Positions 33,860-44,244 of a stretch of DNA of 64,000 bases are shown here, one piece after another. Source of the stretch: an uncultured Agathobaculum sp. (GTDB lineage Bacteria > Bacillota > Clostridia > Oscillospirales > Butyricicoccaceae); the NCBI RefSeq assembly GCF_944380985.1, contig NZ_CALWJJ010000010.1, positions 1-64,000 on the forward strand, in the 5' to 3' direction. A program made the position numbers and the translations under genes. The notes under the pieces were generated by a model. It did no database searches. It worked only from the letters and a program-made list of their open reading frames with translations, and was not told the origin of the DNA. Position 1 is the first letter of the stretch, and each line of letters opens with the position of its first letter.

Positions 33860-35071
33860 TTACTTTACGTCCGGCAGGTCTTCGTCTGCCATTTCCTTTG
33901 CGGCAAGCGTTGCGCCGCAGCCGATGCGAACGCCCTCGGCAACGACGGCCACGCCCCATTTGTCGATGTCTCCGTCCGATGGGCTGCCGCCGACCGATGC
34001 ATCCCGGGCGATCACGGCGTTTTCCGCAACGATTGCATAGCGCACAGTCGCGCCTTCCTCGACGACCGCGCCCGGCATCAGGATGGAGTATTCCACTTTG
34101 GCGCCCTGCGCGATCTTGACGTCGGAAAACAGCACGGATTCGGATACGTCACCCGCGATTTCGCAGCCCTCAGAGAGCAGTGTATGCTTGACCGAGGCGG
34201 TTCCTGCGGTAAAATGCGGGGGAGAGCCGGTGGTGCGGCCGTAAATCTTCCAGGAATCGTCAAACAGGTTGAGGCCCGAGCTGGGGGAGAGCAGATCCAT
34301 ATTGGCTTCCCACAGGCTTTCAATCGTGCCGACATCCTTCCAGTAGCCCGCAAAGCGATAGGAGACCAGCTTTTCGCCGTTTGCCAGCATAGCCGGGATA
34401 ATATCCTTGCCAAAGTCGTTGGAGGATTTGGTGTTGTTTTCGTCGTCGATCAGGTACTGGCGCAGCTTTTTCCATGAGAAGATGTAGATGCCCATCGAGG
34501 CAAGCGTCGACTTGGGCTGCTTGGGCTTTTCCTCGAATTCGTAGACCGTGCCGTCAGGTTTGCAATTCATAATGCCAAAGCGGGAGGCCTCGGACAGCGG
34601 TACGTCAATCACAGCGATGGTCGCGTCCGCGCCGGTTTCCTTATGCTGCTGGAGCATCTTACTGTAATTCATTTTGTAGATATGGTCGCCCGATAGGATG
34701 AGCACATATTCGGGGTCATACTCGTCAATAAACGCGATATTTTGATAGATCGCGTTGGCCGTGCCCTTGTACCACTCGGACGTTTTGCCCTTCTGATAGG
34801 GCGGCAGAACATATACACCGCCGCGCAGGCGGTCGAGGTCCCAAGTCTGACCCGAACCGATGTAGGCATTGAGCACATGCGGCTCATACTGGGTGAGCAC
34901 GCCGACCGTGTCGATGCCGGAGTTGACGCAGTTGGAAAGCGGGAAGTCAATGATGCGGTATTTGCCGCCAAACGGCACCGCAGGCTTGGCGACGTTTTTG
35001 GTCAGCACATAAAGGCGGCTGCCTTGGCCGCCAGCGAGCAGCATTGCCACGCATTCTTTTTTCCGATACAT
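33860..35071 (-). CDS. glgC: Glucose-1-phosphate adenylyltransferase
   Basis: A 403-residue catalytic subunit making ADP-glucose from ATP and glucose-1-phosphate. The signature [34 protein letters not shown] lies at the N-terminus (glycine-rich loop plus substrate-binding Lys), with [17 protein letters not shown] in the middle and the hexapeptide-repeat helix at the end. AAAGGAGAG precedes the ATG. Committed step of the cluster and partner of GlgD. Confidence 0.96.
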   Translation of the reverse strand: MYRKKECVAMLLAGGQGSRLYVLTKNVAKPAVPFGGKYRIIDFPLSNCVNSGIDTVGVLTQYEPHVLNAYIGSGQTWDLDRLRGGVYVLPPYQKGKTSEWYKGTANAIYQNIAFIDEYDPEYVLILSGDHIYKMNYSKMLQQHKETGADATIAVIDVPLSEASRFGIMNCKPDGTVYEFEEKPKQPKSTLASMGIYIFSWKKLRQYLIDDENNTKSSNDFGKDIIPAMLANGEKLVSYRFAGYWKDVGTIESLWEANMDLLSPSSGLNLFDDSWKIYGRTTGSPPHFTAGTASVKHTLLSEGCEIAGDVSESVLFSDVKIAQGAKVEYSILMPGAVVEEGATVRYAIVAENAVIARDASVGGSPSDGDIDKWGVAVVAEGVRIGCGATLAAKEMADEDLPDVK

Positions 35072-35132
35072 GAAGAACTCTCTCCTTTTGCAGTTTTCAC
35101 ACGTTTATTTCGCGCCGTGTGGCGCGGTTCTC

Positions 35133-37253
35133 TCATTCTTGTTCCTTGCCGGCCTGGATGACCGCCCGGGTGCCGGGTTTGGTCACTGCCTTTTCGCCGG
35201 TCTTGGCAACGGCCCGGGTGCTGGGTTTGGTCACTGCCTTTTCGCCAGCCCGGGCGACCGCCTTGGATGCCGCCTTGGCAGCGGGTTTTGCGCTTTTGGC
35301 CTTCTTTTCGGCAGCTACCTTTTTGGCCGCTTCGATCTCGGCCTTGGTGCGGCGCTTGGTGCGCGGCTTGCCTTTGAAAAACAGCACGCCAAAGCGCGGG
35401 ATTTGGATACTGATCGACTGCTCCTGCCCGTGCATGGGCTTTTTGCTGTTGGTCCTCAGCTTGCCGTTTTCCATGCCGCTGCCGCCAAATTCGATTCGGT
35501 CAGATGAGAAGATTTCCTCCCAGGTGCCGGCAAACGGCACGCCGATGCGGTAATCCGGCTGCACCTCAGGAGAAAAGTTGACGACGGCTACAATGTCGCT
35601 GCCGTCCTTTGCGATACGGCGGAAAGCAATGATGTTATTGCGGTTATCTTCGTGGCTGATCCACTCAAAGCCACGCCAGTCGGTATCCTGCTCCCAGAGC
35701 TGCGGGGTTTCTAGATAGAAGTGGTTGAGTGCTTTGACATAGGCCTGCATCTGGCTGTGCGCCGGATAGGCAAGCAGCATCCAGTCCAGCCCGCGCTGGT
35801 AGGCCCACTCGGAAAACTGGGCAAACTCCCCGCCCATAAACAGCATCTTTTTGCCCGGGTGCGCGGCCATGTAGCCATAGAGTGCGCGCAGGCCGCCGAA
35901 CTGATTTTCATACGGGGGCGGCATCTTGCCGATCAGCGAACACTTGCCGTGTACAACCTCGTCGTGCGAGAGCGGCAGGATGTAGTTTTCTGAAAAAGCG
36001 TACATAAACGAAAAGGTGATTTTGTCGTGCATATCCTTGCGGAAAAACGGGTCTGCCGAGCAGTAGCAGAGCATGTCGTTCATCCAGCCCATGTTCCATT
36101 TGAAGTTGAAACCGAGGCCGCCGTCGTAGCCCGGTTTTGTCACCATCGGCCAGGCAGTTGACTCCTCGGCGATCATCATCACGTCCGGGTGGTCAGTCAG
36201 GATGAACTCGTTGAGCAGGCGCAGAAAGTCGATCGCTTCGAGGTTTTCGCGCCCGCCATGGATGTTGGGCCGCCACTCGTTGTGACGGTTGTAGTCTAGA
36301 TACAGCATGGAGGCGACCGCGTCGACGCGCAGGCCGTCCATGTGGAATTTCTCGATCCAGAACATCGCCGAGGAGAACAGCAGGTTGCGGGTCGATACCT
36401 TGCCGTAGTCGAACACTCGCGTGCCCCACTCCCTGTGCTCCATCTTGAGCGGGTCGGCGTATTCATAGAGGTAGGAGCCGTCAAATTCCACCAAACCACA
36501 GCCGTCCTTGGGGAAGTGGGCGGGCACCCAGTCCATAATAACGCCGATGCCGGCCTGGTGTGCCTTGTCAACCAGATACATCAGATCCTTGGGCGTGCCG
36601 TAGCGGCTTGTTGCGGCAAAGTAGCCGATGACCTGATAGCCCCAGGATCCGTCAAATGGATATTCGGTCAGCGGCATAAACTCGATATGGGTGTATCCCA
36701 TCTCCTTGACATAGGGCACAAGCTCGTCCGCCAGCTGGCGATAGGAGTAGAAATTGCCGTCCTCGTGCATCTTCCATGAACCGAGGTGGCACTCGTAAAT
36801 ATTGACTGGATTGGAATACGCAAGGTGGTTTTTACGCCAGTCCAGCCAAGCATCGTCGCCCCACTCGTAGCCCTCGATGTCATATACCTTGGATGCGTTG
36901 CCTGGGCGGGTCTCTGCGTGAAAGCCATAGGGGTCAGATTTGTCGAATACATCGCCCGATTTAGCCCACACGCTGTACTTATATGCGGCGTATTCCGGGA
37001 TATGCGGGATGAATTTTTCCCAAATGCCCTGCTCGTCGCGTATCATATAGTCCGCCTCGCGGCTCCAGCCGTTAAACTCGCCCATGACCGAAACTTTCTC
37101 AGCCTCGGGTGCGTATACCCGGAACAGGTAGCCTTGCTCACCGTCCTGCGTGAAGGGATGCGCGCCCATATAATCAAAGGCGCGGCAGTCTCTGCCAGAA
37201 TAGAAAAGCTGGCTGCGCTTTGTGCAAGCTGGCGATGCGGATTTTCTCCTCAT
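35133..37253 (-). CDS. glgB: 1,4-alpha-glucan branching enzyme with Lys/Ala-rich repeat tail
   Basis: A 706-residue GH13 enzyme creating alpha-1,6 branches in glycogen. An N-terminal carbohydrate-binding/early-set domain (YLFRVYAPEAEKVSVMGEFNGW) precedes the (beta/alpha)8 barrel. The catalytic Asp is in MDGLRVDAVASMLYLDY, Glu in MMIAEESTAWP, and a conserved SHDEVVHGK follows. The catalytic part ends near residue 645. The last ~60 residues are an unusual histone-H1-like tail of Lys, Ala, Thr, Val including two 16-residue units of AVARAGEKAVTKPSTR type, encoded by two 48-bp direct repeats. GGGAGAG precedes the ATG. First gene of the cluster. Confidence 0.95.
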   Translation of the reverse strand: MRRKSASPACTKRSQLFYSGRDCRAFDYMGAHPFTQDGEQGYLFRVYAPEAEKVSVMGEFNGWSREADYMIRDEQGIWEKFIPHIPEYAAYKYSVWAKSGDVFDKSDPYGFHAETRPGNASKVYDIEGYEWGDDAWLDWRKNHLAYSNPVNIYECHLGSWKMHEDGNFYSYRQLADELVPYVKEMGYTHIEFMPLTEYPFDGSWGYQVIGYFAATSRYGTPKDLMYLVDKAHQAGIGVIMDWVPAHFPKDGCGLVEFDGSYLYEYADPLKMEHREWGTRVFDYGKVSTRNLLFSSAMFWIEKFHMDGLRVDAVASMLYLDYNRHNEWRPNIHGGRENLEAIDFLRLLNEFILTDHPDVMMIAEESTAWPMVTKPGYDGGLGFNFKWNMGWMNDMLCYCSADPFFRKDMHDKITFSFMYAFSENYILPLSHDEVVHGKCSLIGKMPPPYENQFGGLRALYGYMAAHPGKKMLFMGGEFAQFSEWAYQRGLDWMLLAYPAHSQMQAYVKALNHFYLETPQLWEQDTDWRGFEWISHEDNRNNIIAFRRIAKDGSDIVAVVNFSPEVQPDYRIGVPFAGTWEEIFSSDRIEFGGSGMENGKLRTNSKKPMHGQEQSISIQIPRFGVLFFKGKPRTKRRTKAEIEAAKKVAAEKKAKSAKPAAKAASKAVARAGEKAVTKPSTRAVAKTGEKAVTKPGTRAVIQAGKEQE
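35165..35260. repeat. Two tandem 48-bp direct repeats in the glgB tail
   Basis: Units 35165-35212 and 35213-35260, each starting CCCGGGTGC and sharing a GGGTTTGGTCACTGCCTTTT core. They encode the Lys/Ala-rich tail of GlgB. Confidence 0.85.
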
Positions 37254-37496
37254 AATGTATCTCTCCCTCGTTTTTCTGCCTAATTTTGTGTAATTTGTGA
37301 AAATTCCCCAATATTTTCAGAAAATACACTTTTTTGGCAGGTACCTTTCACTTTAGTTGGATATAGTATACATCAAAACAAAAGAAAAGTCCAGTAAATT
37401 TACACAATTACCGGACTTTTTTGATAAGAATTTTGTTTGGTTTTAACATGCACTGCAGGGAAATATTGAAAAATGAACAAAAATGTATTATTTTAT
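37254..37496 (-). promoter_or_regulatory. AT-rich upstream region of the glycogen cluster
   Basis: 243 bp without a gene. It contains the cinA-side terminator (37385-37422) and, on the minus strand, TATACT-like sequence (TGTATACTATATCC, about 37360-37373) as a candidate -10 with no clear -35. The untranslated leader would be about 100 nt. No known riboswitch is recognised. Confidence 0.45.
37385..37422 (-). terminator. Terminator of the desulfurase-thiI-cinA unit
   Basis: AAAAGTCC-a-GTAA and TTAC-c-GGACTTTT stem around a 10-nt loop, with T-rich sequence on both strands. Confidence 0.85.
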
Positions 37497-38726
37497 TTAT
37501 AAAATATGACGACGGATAAGATCGAGCGCCGTAGAAGCGGCCTGCGTGCGGACGCGGTCGCGGCCGCGTGTGGATTGCATTTTACGGGTAACGTGCCGGC
37601 CATTGTGCCATACGCTGATATATACAAGGCCGACCGGCTTGTCCTTGGTGCCGCCGCCCGGACCGGCAATGCCCGTGATGCCCACGCCGACATCCGCGCC
37701 AAGCGCACGGGCAACGCCTGCGGCCATCTGTTCAGCCACCTCGGGCGAGACCGCGCCGAGCTTGTCAAGCGTTTCTTTTTGGACGCCGAGCAGGTTTATC
37801 TTGACTTCATTGGCATACGAGCATACGCCGCCGAGATAGTAGTCCGAGCAGCCGGGCACGCCGGTGATGCGTTCTGACAACAGGCCGCCTGTGCAGCTTT
37901 CGGCCACGGCAAGGGTCATGCCGCGCTGCCGCAGCCCGTCGCCTACGACCTGCTCGAGCGAGTCCACATCAACGCCGTACACATCCTTGCCCAGCAGGCC
38001 ACAGATCCGCTCGACAACCGGCTCGAGCAGCCTCTCGCACGCCGCGTGCGTATCCGCCTTGGCGGTCACGCGCGCATAGCATTCGGATGTTTTGGCGTAG
38101 GGCGCGATCGTCGGGTTTTTGCTTTCAGCCATCATGTCGTGCAATATGGTCTCCATCTGGCTTTCGCCCAGACCGAACACGCGGATATTGCGCGAGACGA
38201 TGCATCCGCCCGCAAACCTTGACAGGTAGGGCATGGCGCATGCTTTCCACATCGGCTCGCACTCGCGCGGGGGGCCGGGCAGCATGATCACATGCTTGCC
38301 ATATGCCTCAAACGCGCAGCCGGGGGCGGTACCCCATTCATTTGTGAATACCGTGCAGCCCGCGGGCAACCAGGCTTGTTTTTCGTTGTTCGGAGTCATC
38401 TCACGGCCGATCGTCTGAAAAAAATCCCGAATGCGGTCGAGCGAGGGCTGGTGCAGCGCCATCTTTTGGCCAAAGACGGCAGCCAGCGTTTCCTTTGTCA
38501 AGTCGTCCAGCGTGGGGCCGAGGCCGCCTGTGGTGATGATGATGTCCGCACGGTCACGTGCGGTCTCGATCACATGGCGCAGCCGCGTCGGGTTGTCGCC
38601 GACCACGGTCTGATAAAACACATTGATGCCAAACTCAGATAAGCCTTGCGAAATGACCTGCGCGTCTGTATTGACAATATCGCCCAGCAGGATCTCTGTG
38701 CCAACGGCGATGAGTTCTGCGTTCAT
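37497..38726 (-). CDS. cinA: CinA: competence/damage-inducible protein, NMN amidohydrolase type
   Basis: A 409-residue two-domain protein. The N-terminal molybdopterin-binding-like domain has AVGTEILLGDIVNTDAQ and TTGGLGPTLDDLTKE. The C-terminal CinA domain has LAVAESCTGGLLSERITGVPGCSDYYLGG and GVGITGIAGPGGG, where NMN deamidase activity resides in characterised homologues. The length matches the family. AAAGGAG precedes the ATG. Last gene of the desulfurase-thiI-cinA unit. Confidence 0.95.
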   Translation of the reverse strand: MNAELIAVGTEILLGDIVNTDAQVISQGLSEFGINVFYQTVVGDNPTRLRHVIETARDRADIIITTGGLGPTLDDLTKETLAAVFGQKMALHQPSLDRIRDFFQTIGREMTPNNEKQAWLPAGCTVFTNEWGTAPGCAFEAYGKHVIMLPGPPRECEPMWKACAMPYLSRFAGGCIVSRNIRVFGLGESQMETILHDMMAESKNPTIAPYAKTSECYARVTAKADTHAACERLLEPVVERICGLLGKDVYGVDVDSLEQVVGDGLRQRGMTLAVAESCTGGLLSERITGVPGCSDYYLGGVCSYANEVKINLLGVQKETLDKLGAVSPEVAEQMAAGVARALGADVGVGITGIAGPGGGTKDKPVGLVYISVWHNGRHVTRKMQSTRGRDRVRTQAASTALDLIRRHIL

Positions 38727-38875
38727 AATATTCTCCTTTCGCGCCTATGGCGCGCATAAAATTGCCCGATTTAAAATCACCCGGTCCAGCTGCAGCTTTG
38801 CCTTGGCTGGATGCCATAACCCGCGCCGTGGCGGAGCATATCAACTCGTTTGGAACCAAACGGTTCCAAACGGCG

Positions 38876-40045
38876 TCACGGCAGATGCACGATTTCGACG
38901 CCCGCGACCGCTTGCGCAACCAGCGTGTCAACATCGAGATGGCGCTCGGCCTCGAGGATTTTGGGCAGCTTGGGCTTGGTGTTCGGATGCTTGGGCGTGA
39001 ATACGGTGCAGCAGTCCTCGTAAGGCAGGATAGAGGTATCGAATGTGTCGATCCGGCGCGCGATGCGCACGATCTCCTCCTTATCCATGCCGATGCACGG
39101 GCGGAACACAGGCAGTGAACATACCGCGCCTGTTACCGCCATTGAGGGCATGGTCTGGCTCGCTACCTGTCCGAGCGACTCGCCCGTGATGAGCGCGCCG
39201 CAGCCGTAGTCAACAGCAATTTTTTCCGCAATGCGCATCATAAATCGGCGCATGATGAGCGTGAACAACTCTTCGTGGCACTTTGCGCGGATCTCCTCCT
39301 GGATTTTGGTAAACGGCACGACCATAACGCTCATGCGGCCGCACCACATGGTCAGCCGACGGCCAAGCTCGAGCACCTTTTCCTTGGCGCGCTCCGAGGT
39401 ATAAGGATAGCTGAAAAAGTGCACGGCAACAAGTTCAAGCCCGCGTTTTGCCATCATCCAGCCCGCGACCGGGCTATCGATGCCGCCCGAAAGCAGCAGC
39501 GCGGCTCTGCCGTTCGAGCCGATCGGCATGCCGCCCGCACCCGGCTCGGGTCCGGCGTGCACAAAGGCGTACTTCTCGCGTATTTCGACGTGCACGGTCA
39601 GGTCGGGGCGGTGCATATCGGGGCGGACAGACGGGAACCGGTCGGCCAGCTCGCCGCCGACATGCTGGCTGATTTCGGTTGAGGTCATGGGGAATTTTTT
39701 ATCCCCGCGCTTGGTTTCAACCTTGAAGGTGCTGGCCGCGGCAAAGCGCGGCGCAAGATAGGACTGTGCGGTTGCAATGACGCTTTCAAGCGTCTTTTCT
39801 GGGCAGACTGCGGCGCGCGAGATGGTCGCAAAGCCGAATACGCGACGCGCGCAGTCCATGACCGCGTCGGCGTCCGCCTGCTCGGGCACTTCGACGTACA
39901 CGACCGACTGGCGCATGGTGATCGCGCAGTCAGCGACATGCTTCATCCGGCGCGACAGGTTTTTGAGCAGCCTGTCTTCAAAGGTTTTGCGGTTGAGGCC
40001 TTTGAGCACGATCTCACCGCATTTGAGCAATAATACTTCTTTCAT
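38876..40045 (-). CDS. thiI: ThiI: tRNA 4-thiouridine synthase
   Basis: A 389-residue protein: N-terminal ferredoxin-like and THUMP domains (MKEVLLLKCGEIVLKGLNRKTFE), then a PP-loop ATPase with the loop LLLSGGIDSPVAGWMM and the Cys segment LITGESLGQVASQT. The C-terminal rhodanese domain of E. coli ThiI is absent, as in most Gram-positives, so sulfur must come directly from a desulfurase. A cysteine desulfurase gene stands two genes upstream in the same unit. ATG 40045 has GAGGAG upstream and overlaps the stop of the preceding gene by 4 bp. Confidence 0.95.
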   Translation of the reverse strand: MKEVLLLKCGEIVLKGLNRKTFEDRLLKNLSRRMKHVADCAITMRQSVVYVEVPEQADADAVMDCARRVFGFATISRAAVCPEKTLESVIATAQSYLAPRFAAASTFKVETKRGDKKFPMTSTEISQHVGGELADRFPSVRPDMHRPDLTVHVEIREKYAFVHAGPEPGAGGMPIGSNGRAALLLSGGIDSPVAGWMMAKRGLELVAVHFFSYPYTSERAKEKVLELGRRLTMWCGRMSVMVVPFTKIQEEIRAKCHEELFTLIMRRFMMRIAEKIAVDYGCGALITGESLGQVASQTMPSMAVTGAVCSLPVFRPCIGMDKEEIVRIARRIDTFDTSILPYEDCCTVFTPKHPNTKPKLPKILEAERHLDVDTLVAQAVAGVEIVHLP

Positions 40046-40785
40046 ATAATCTCCTCTATTGACTGCGCAGGAGCCTGCTGCGCCTGCGGCTCTTCCACTT
40101 CGATTTGCCCACGCGCGGCTGATACCACCACGCAATAGCCCTTGCTGTCCTTGATGGCATAAAAGCCGTAATAGCCGATCGGGTCGCGCTGTGCCGGCAT
40201 GGTACAGCGGATGACTTCTCCATTGCCCAGCACCCTTTCAAAACGCACGGATTGATAAAATTCCATGCAGTCAAACCGATAAAGGCCGACATAACCGGCT
40301 TTCTGCACCATTTGTTCCGCGCGGGCGACGCTCACCGGCTGGACGATCAGCAGGAACACCACGGTTACCGCTAGCCCGACCAAGAACAGCAGTCCTACTG
40401 CCGCCGGGCCTCGGTGCCGCCGGCATAAATAAAGCGGTATAAAAAGCGCGATCCATGCGGCCAGCAGCCATGCGGCAAGGCGGTATGGCTCTGTCAGCAG
40501 CGCGTAAAAACAGCTTACCGGTATCAGACACCAAAACAGCGTGTATAGCCGCACGATGATGCTGTTCCGATCGGGCGGCGTCTGGGAGGTGCCGCCTTGT
40601 AAGAGCCAGCGGCTCAACGGGTATGCAGGCACCAGAATGGTAATCCACCAGAATGCGGATATATCGTCTGCGAGCAGCAGCGTATCGTAGGCTTTGTAGT
40701 GCATCCAAAGCAGCAGAAAGCAAAAAGCGGCCCACATTGCGGCGGCAAAAATCCATTCCCAGCACGGATACCTTTCCTCTTTCAC
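40042..40785 (-). CDS. Membrane protein of unknown function in the desulfurase-thiI unit
   Basis: A 247-residue protein with about five hydrophobic helices: WIFAAAMWAAFCFLLLWM; FWWITILVPAYPLSRWL; LFWCLIPVSCFYAL; LAAWLLAAWIALFIPLYL; AVGLLFLVGLAVTVVFLL. A C-terminal soluble domain of ~90 residues begins VARAEQMVQKAGY and includes GYYGFYAIKDSKGYCVVVSA. I do not recognise a family. Its stop overlaps the thiI start by 4 bp, so it is translated with thiI, though a role in sulfur transfer is only suggested by position. AGGAGG-like GGAAAGGAGGGG lies upstream. Confidence 0.75.
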   Translation of the reverse strand: MKEERYPCWEWIFAAAMWAAFCFLLLWMHYKAYDTLLLADDISAFWWITILVPAYPLSRWLLQGGTSQTPPDRNSIIVRLYTLFWCLIPVSCFYALLTEPYRLAAWLLAAWIALFIPLYLCRRHRGPAAVGLLFLVGLAVTVVFLLIVQPVSVARAEQMVQKAGYVGLYRFDCMEFYQSVRFERVLGNGEVIRCTMPAQRDPIGYYGFYAIKDSKGYCVVVSAARGQIEVEEPQAQQAPAQSIEEII

Positions 40786-40827
40786 AGCTTGCCCCTCCTT
40801 TCCGATGGTCAGACAAACAGGCGCGTC

Positions 40828-41955
40828 TTACCTTCTGAGCATCTTGATGCCTTTCAGCACCGCGGCGATGAACGCATCCACATCCTCTTTTGTGTTCGAG
40901 GGGGCAAAAGAGATGCGCAGCGCGCTGTCTGTGCGCGCTTTTGACAGACCGAGCGCGCGCAGCACTTCGCTCTGTCTGCCTTTGGAGCAGGCAGAGCCGC
41001 TTGATACATATACTTCGTCGCCCTCGAGAACGCGTAGCATGACCTCGCTCTTGCAGCCCGGGATGGACAGGTTAACCACATGCGGTACATCGCTCCGGCC
41101 GTTCCATACAGCGTCCGGCAGTTTTTCCGCAACCTGCGTGCGCAGATAGGTCGAAAGCGCCGATACGCGGGCGTTGTCCTCGTCAAAATGTGCCATGCGG
41201 ATCTCGCACGCTTTGGCAAACGCCGCGATGTTCGGCAGCGGTTCGGTGCCTGGGCGTATGCCTTTTTCTTGACCGCCACCGGTCAACAGGGGCGGCAGGC
41301 GCAGCCCCTTTCGAATATAGAGCGCGCCGACGCCCTTGGGTGCGCCAATCTTGTGGCCGGACACGCTCATCAGGTCACACTGCCATTTTTTCGGTTCAAG
41401 CGGCACACGGCATAGACCCTGCACTGCGTCGATGTGAAACAGCGCGCCCGGCGCCTTTGCCTTGAGCCGCGCGCCCAATACATCCACCGGCTGCATCGTG
41501 CCGATCTCGCTGTTAACCAGCTGGCAGGTCAGCAATATAGTGTCAGCGGTCAGCGCATCCTCGAGCGCCTCGGGCGTAACGTGCCCAGTCTCGTCTGGCG
41601 CGAGGAACACCACGTCAAACCCCTCGGCCGCGAGCTGCTTGCAGGTATTGCGGGTTGCCGCGTGCTCGATCGCAGTGGTGATGACGCGCCCTTTCTTGTG
41701 GCGGTGCAAGTGCGCTGCGCCGTGCAGGCTGATGCCGGTACTCTCGGTGCCGCAGGAGGTAAAATAGGTCTCCTCCGGCAGACAGCCGAGCGAGGCTGCA
41801 ACCGTCCTGCGGCTATTTTCCAACAGGTGCGACGCCTCGATACCAAGCCGGTGCAGGCTCGACGGATTGCCAAAGCCCTCGCACATCGTGCGCACAGCCG
41901 CTTCGGCCGCCTCGGGCAGCACGCGCGTCGTCGCCGCATTGTCCAGATAATGCAT
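40828..41955 (-). CDS. Cysteine desulfurase (NifS/IscS-like)
   Basis: A 375-residue PLP enzyme that transfers sulfur from cysteine. Visible are MHYLDNAATTRVLPE, the PLP lysine in SVSGHKIGAPKGVGALYI, and the mobile-loop catalytic Cys in SSGSACSKGRQSE. ATG 41955 is chosen because AAGGAG lies 11 bp upstream; the ATG 33 bases earlier places the Shine-Dalgarno inside the gene. First gene of a unit with thiI, hence probably the sulfur donor for 4-thiouridine. Confidence 0.95.
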   Translation of the reverse strand: MHYLDNAATTRVLPEAAEAAVRTMCEGFGNPSSLHRLGIEASHLLENSRRTVAASLGCLPEETYFTSCGTESTGISLHGAAHLHRHKKGRVITTAIEHAATRNTCKQLAAEGFDVVFLAPDETGHVTPEALEDALTADTILLTCQLVNSEIGTMQPVDVLGARLKAKAPGALFHIDAVQGLCRVPLEPKKWQCDLMSVSGHKIGAPKGVGALYIRKGLRLPPLLTGGGQEKGIRPGTEPLPNIAAFAKACEIRMAHFDEDNARVSALSTYLRTQVAEKLPDAVWNGRSDVPHVVNLSIPGCKSEVMLRVLEGDEVYVSSGSACSKGRQSEVLRALGLSKARTDSALRISFAPSNTKEDVDAFIAAVLKGIKMLRR

Positions 41956-41990
41956 GTCGTATAGCTCCTTGTTGCTTGCTGTATGCAATT

Positions 41991-42019
41991 ATTTTACAAC
42001 GATAACAGGGCTTTTACAA
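41991..42019 (-). promoter_or_regulatory. Promoter of the desulfurase-thiI-cinA unit
   Basis: Minus strand: TTGTAA (42014-42019), 17 bp, TAAAAT (41991-41996). Confidence 0.6.
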
Positions 42020-42051
42020 GACAAAACCCGCAAAGGCGGGCAAATACAGGA

Positions 42052-42080
42052 TTGAAATGCATTCCGCGCTATGATATACT
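42052..42080 (+). promoter_or_regulatory. purA promoter
   Basis: TTGAAA (42052-42057), 17 bp, TATACT (42075-42080), 54 bp before the ATG. Confidence 0.75.
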
Positions 42081-42134
42081 TGATCCGTATGGCGTGCTGG
42101 AAGCATGTCCGTGAGAAGAAAGGAAGGAAAACCT

Positions 42135-43421
<1,287 letters not shown>

Positions 43422-43443
43422 GATGCGTTGTTGGAATTGCGCT

Positions 43444-43478
43444 ATGGAAACAGGCCGCGTTTTGCGGCCTGTTTCCAT
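43444..43478 (+). terminator. Hairpin after purA
   Basis: TATGGAAACAGGCCGC, loop GTTTT, GCGGCCTGTTTCCATA; only a weak T run follows. Confidence 0.75.
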
Positions 43479-43507
43479 ATTTGCCAATGCGGGAGAGGAG
43501 TGCTTTG

Positions 43508-44056
43508 ATGGAACTGACGACAACCCGCCTGCTTCTGCGGCCGTTTCGCGAACAGGATGTGCAGGCGCTGTATGAATACTCGAAAGATGAGGCGGTCGGT
43601 CGCAACGCGGGCTGGAAACCGCACGAAAGCCTGCTGGAGTCGTCCGACATCCTGCACCTGGTGTTTCTCGACCAGCCGGCTGTATGGGCGGTCGTGCGCC
43701 GGGCCGACGGACAGCTGATGGGTTCGATTGGGCTGGTTATGGACGCTGCGCGGCAGTATGGCGCAGCACGCTCGCTGGGCTACGCGCTGGGCGTGCGCTA
43801 CTGGGGGCAGGGGTATATGACCGAAGCGGTGCGCGCCGCGCTCGATTACGGATTTGGCTACATGTCGCTCGATGTGATTTCGGCCACCTGCTATCCGGAT
43901 AACGTGGCCTCGCGGCGGGTGCTGGAAAAGTGCGGGTTTCAGTATGAGGGCACACTGCACCGCGCCGAGATGCTGTACAACGGCGAGATAAAGGATCACC
44001 TGCATTTTTTTATGACGCATCAGATGGCATATGCGTCCGATACCACAGTGGGATAG
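43508..44056 (+). CDS. GNAT acetyltransferase (RimJ/RimL-like)
   Basis: A 182-residue N-acetyltransferase: ELTTTRLLLRPFREQDVQALYEY at the start, acetyl-CoA-binding region LGVRYWGQGYMTEAVRAALDYGF, and NVASRRVLEKCGFQYEGTL near the end. Such proteins acetylate ribosomal-protein N-termini or small molecules; the substrate is unknown. GGAGAGGAG precedes ATG 43508. Confidence 0.9.
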   Translation: MELTTTRLLLRPFREQDVQALYEYSKDEAVGRNAGWKPHESLLESSDILHLVFLDQPAVWAVVRRADGQLMGSIGLVMDAARQYGAARSLGYALGVRYWGQGYMTEAVRAALDYGFGYMSLDVISATCYPDNVASRRVLEKCGFQYEGTLHRAEMLYNGEIKDHLHFFMTHQMAYASDTTVG

Positions 44057-44136
44057 TAGGAAACGTATGCGCCATGCGCCCATTGTGCCGATAAGATGGG
44101 TGAAAACTGAAAAATGGAAAAAAATGATTTTTTAGC

Positions 44137-44165
44137 TTACATTTTTCGGAAAAATGTGATATAAT
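44137..44165 (+). promoter_or_regulatory. Promoter of the CarD-like gene with palindromic spacer
   Basis: TTACAT (44137-44142), 17 bp, TATAAT (44160-44165). A perfect 9-1-9 palindrome ACATTTTTC-G-GAAAAATGT starts in the -35 and fills the spacer, which looks like a repressor site. Confidence 0.7.
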
Positions 44166-44244
44166 AAATACAAAACAAACAGGGCATGGCAGCGCGGGCA
44201 GCTGCCTGCATGCGTTTTAGAGTTATATGCGGGGAGGCATATAT

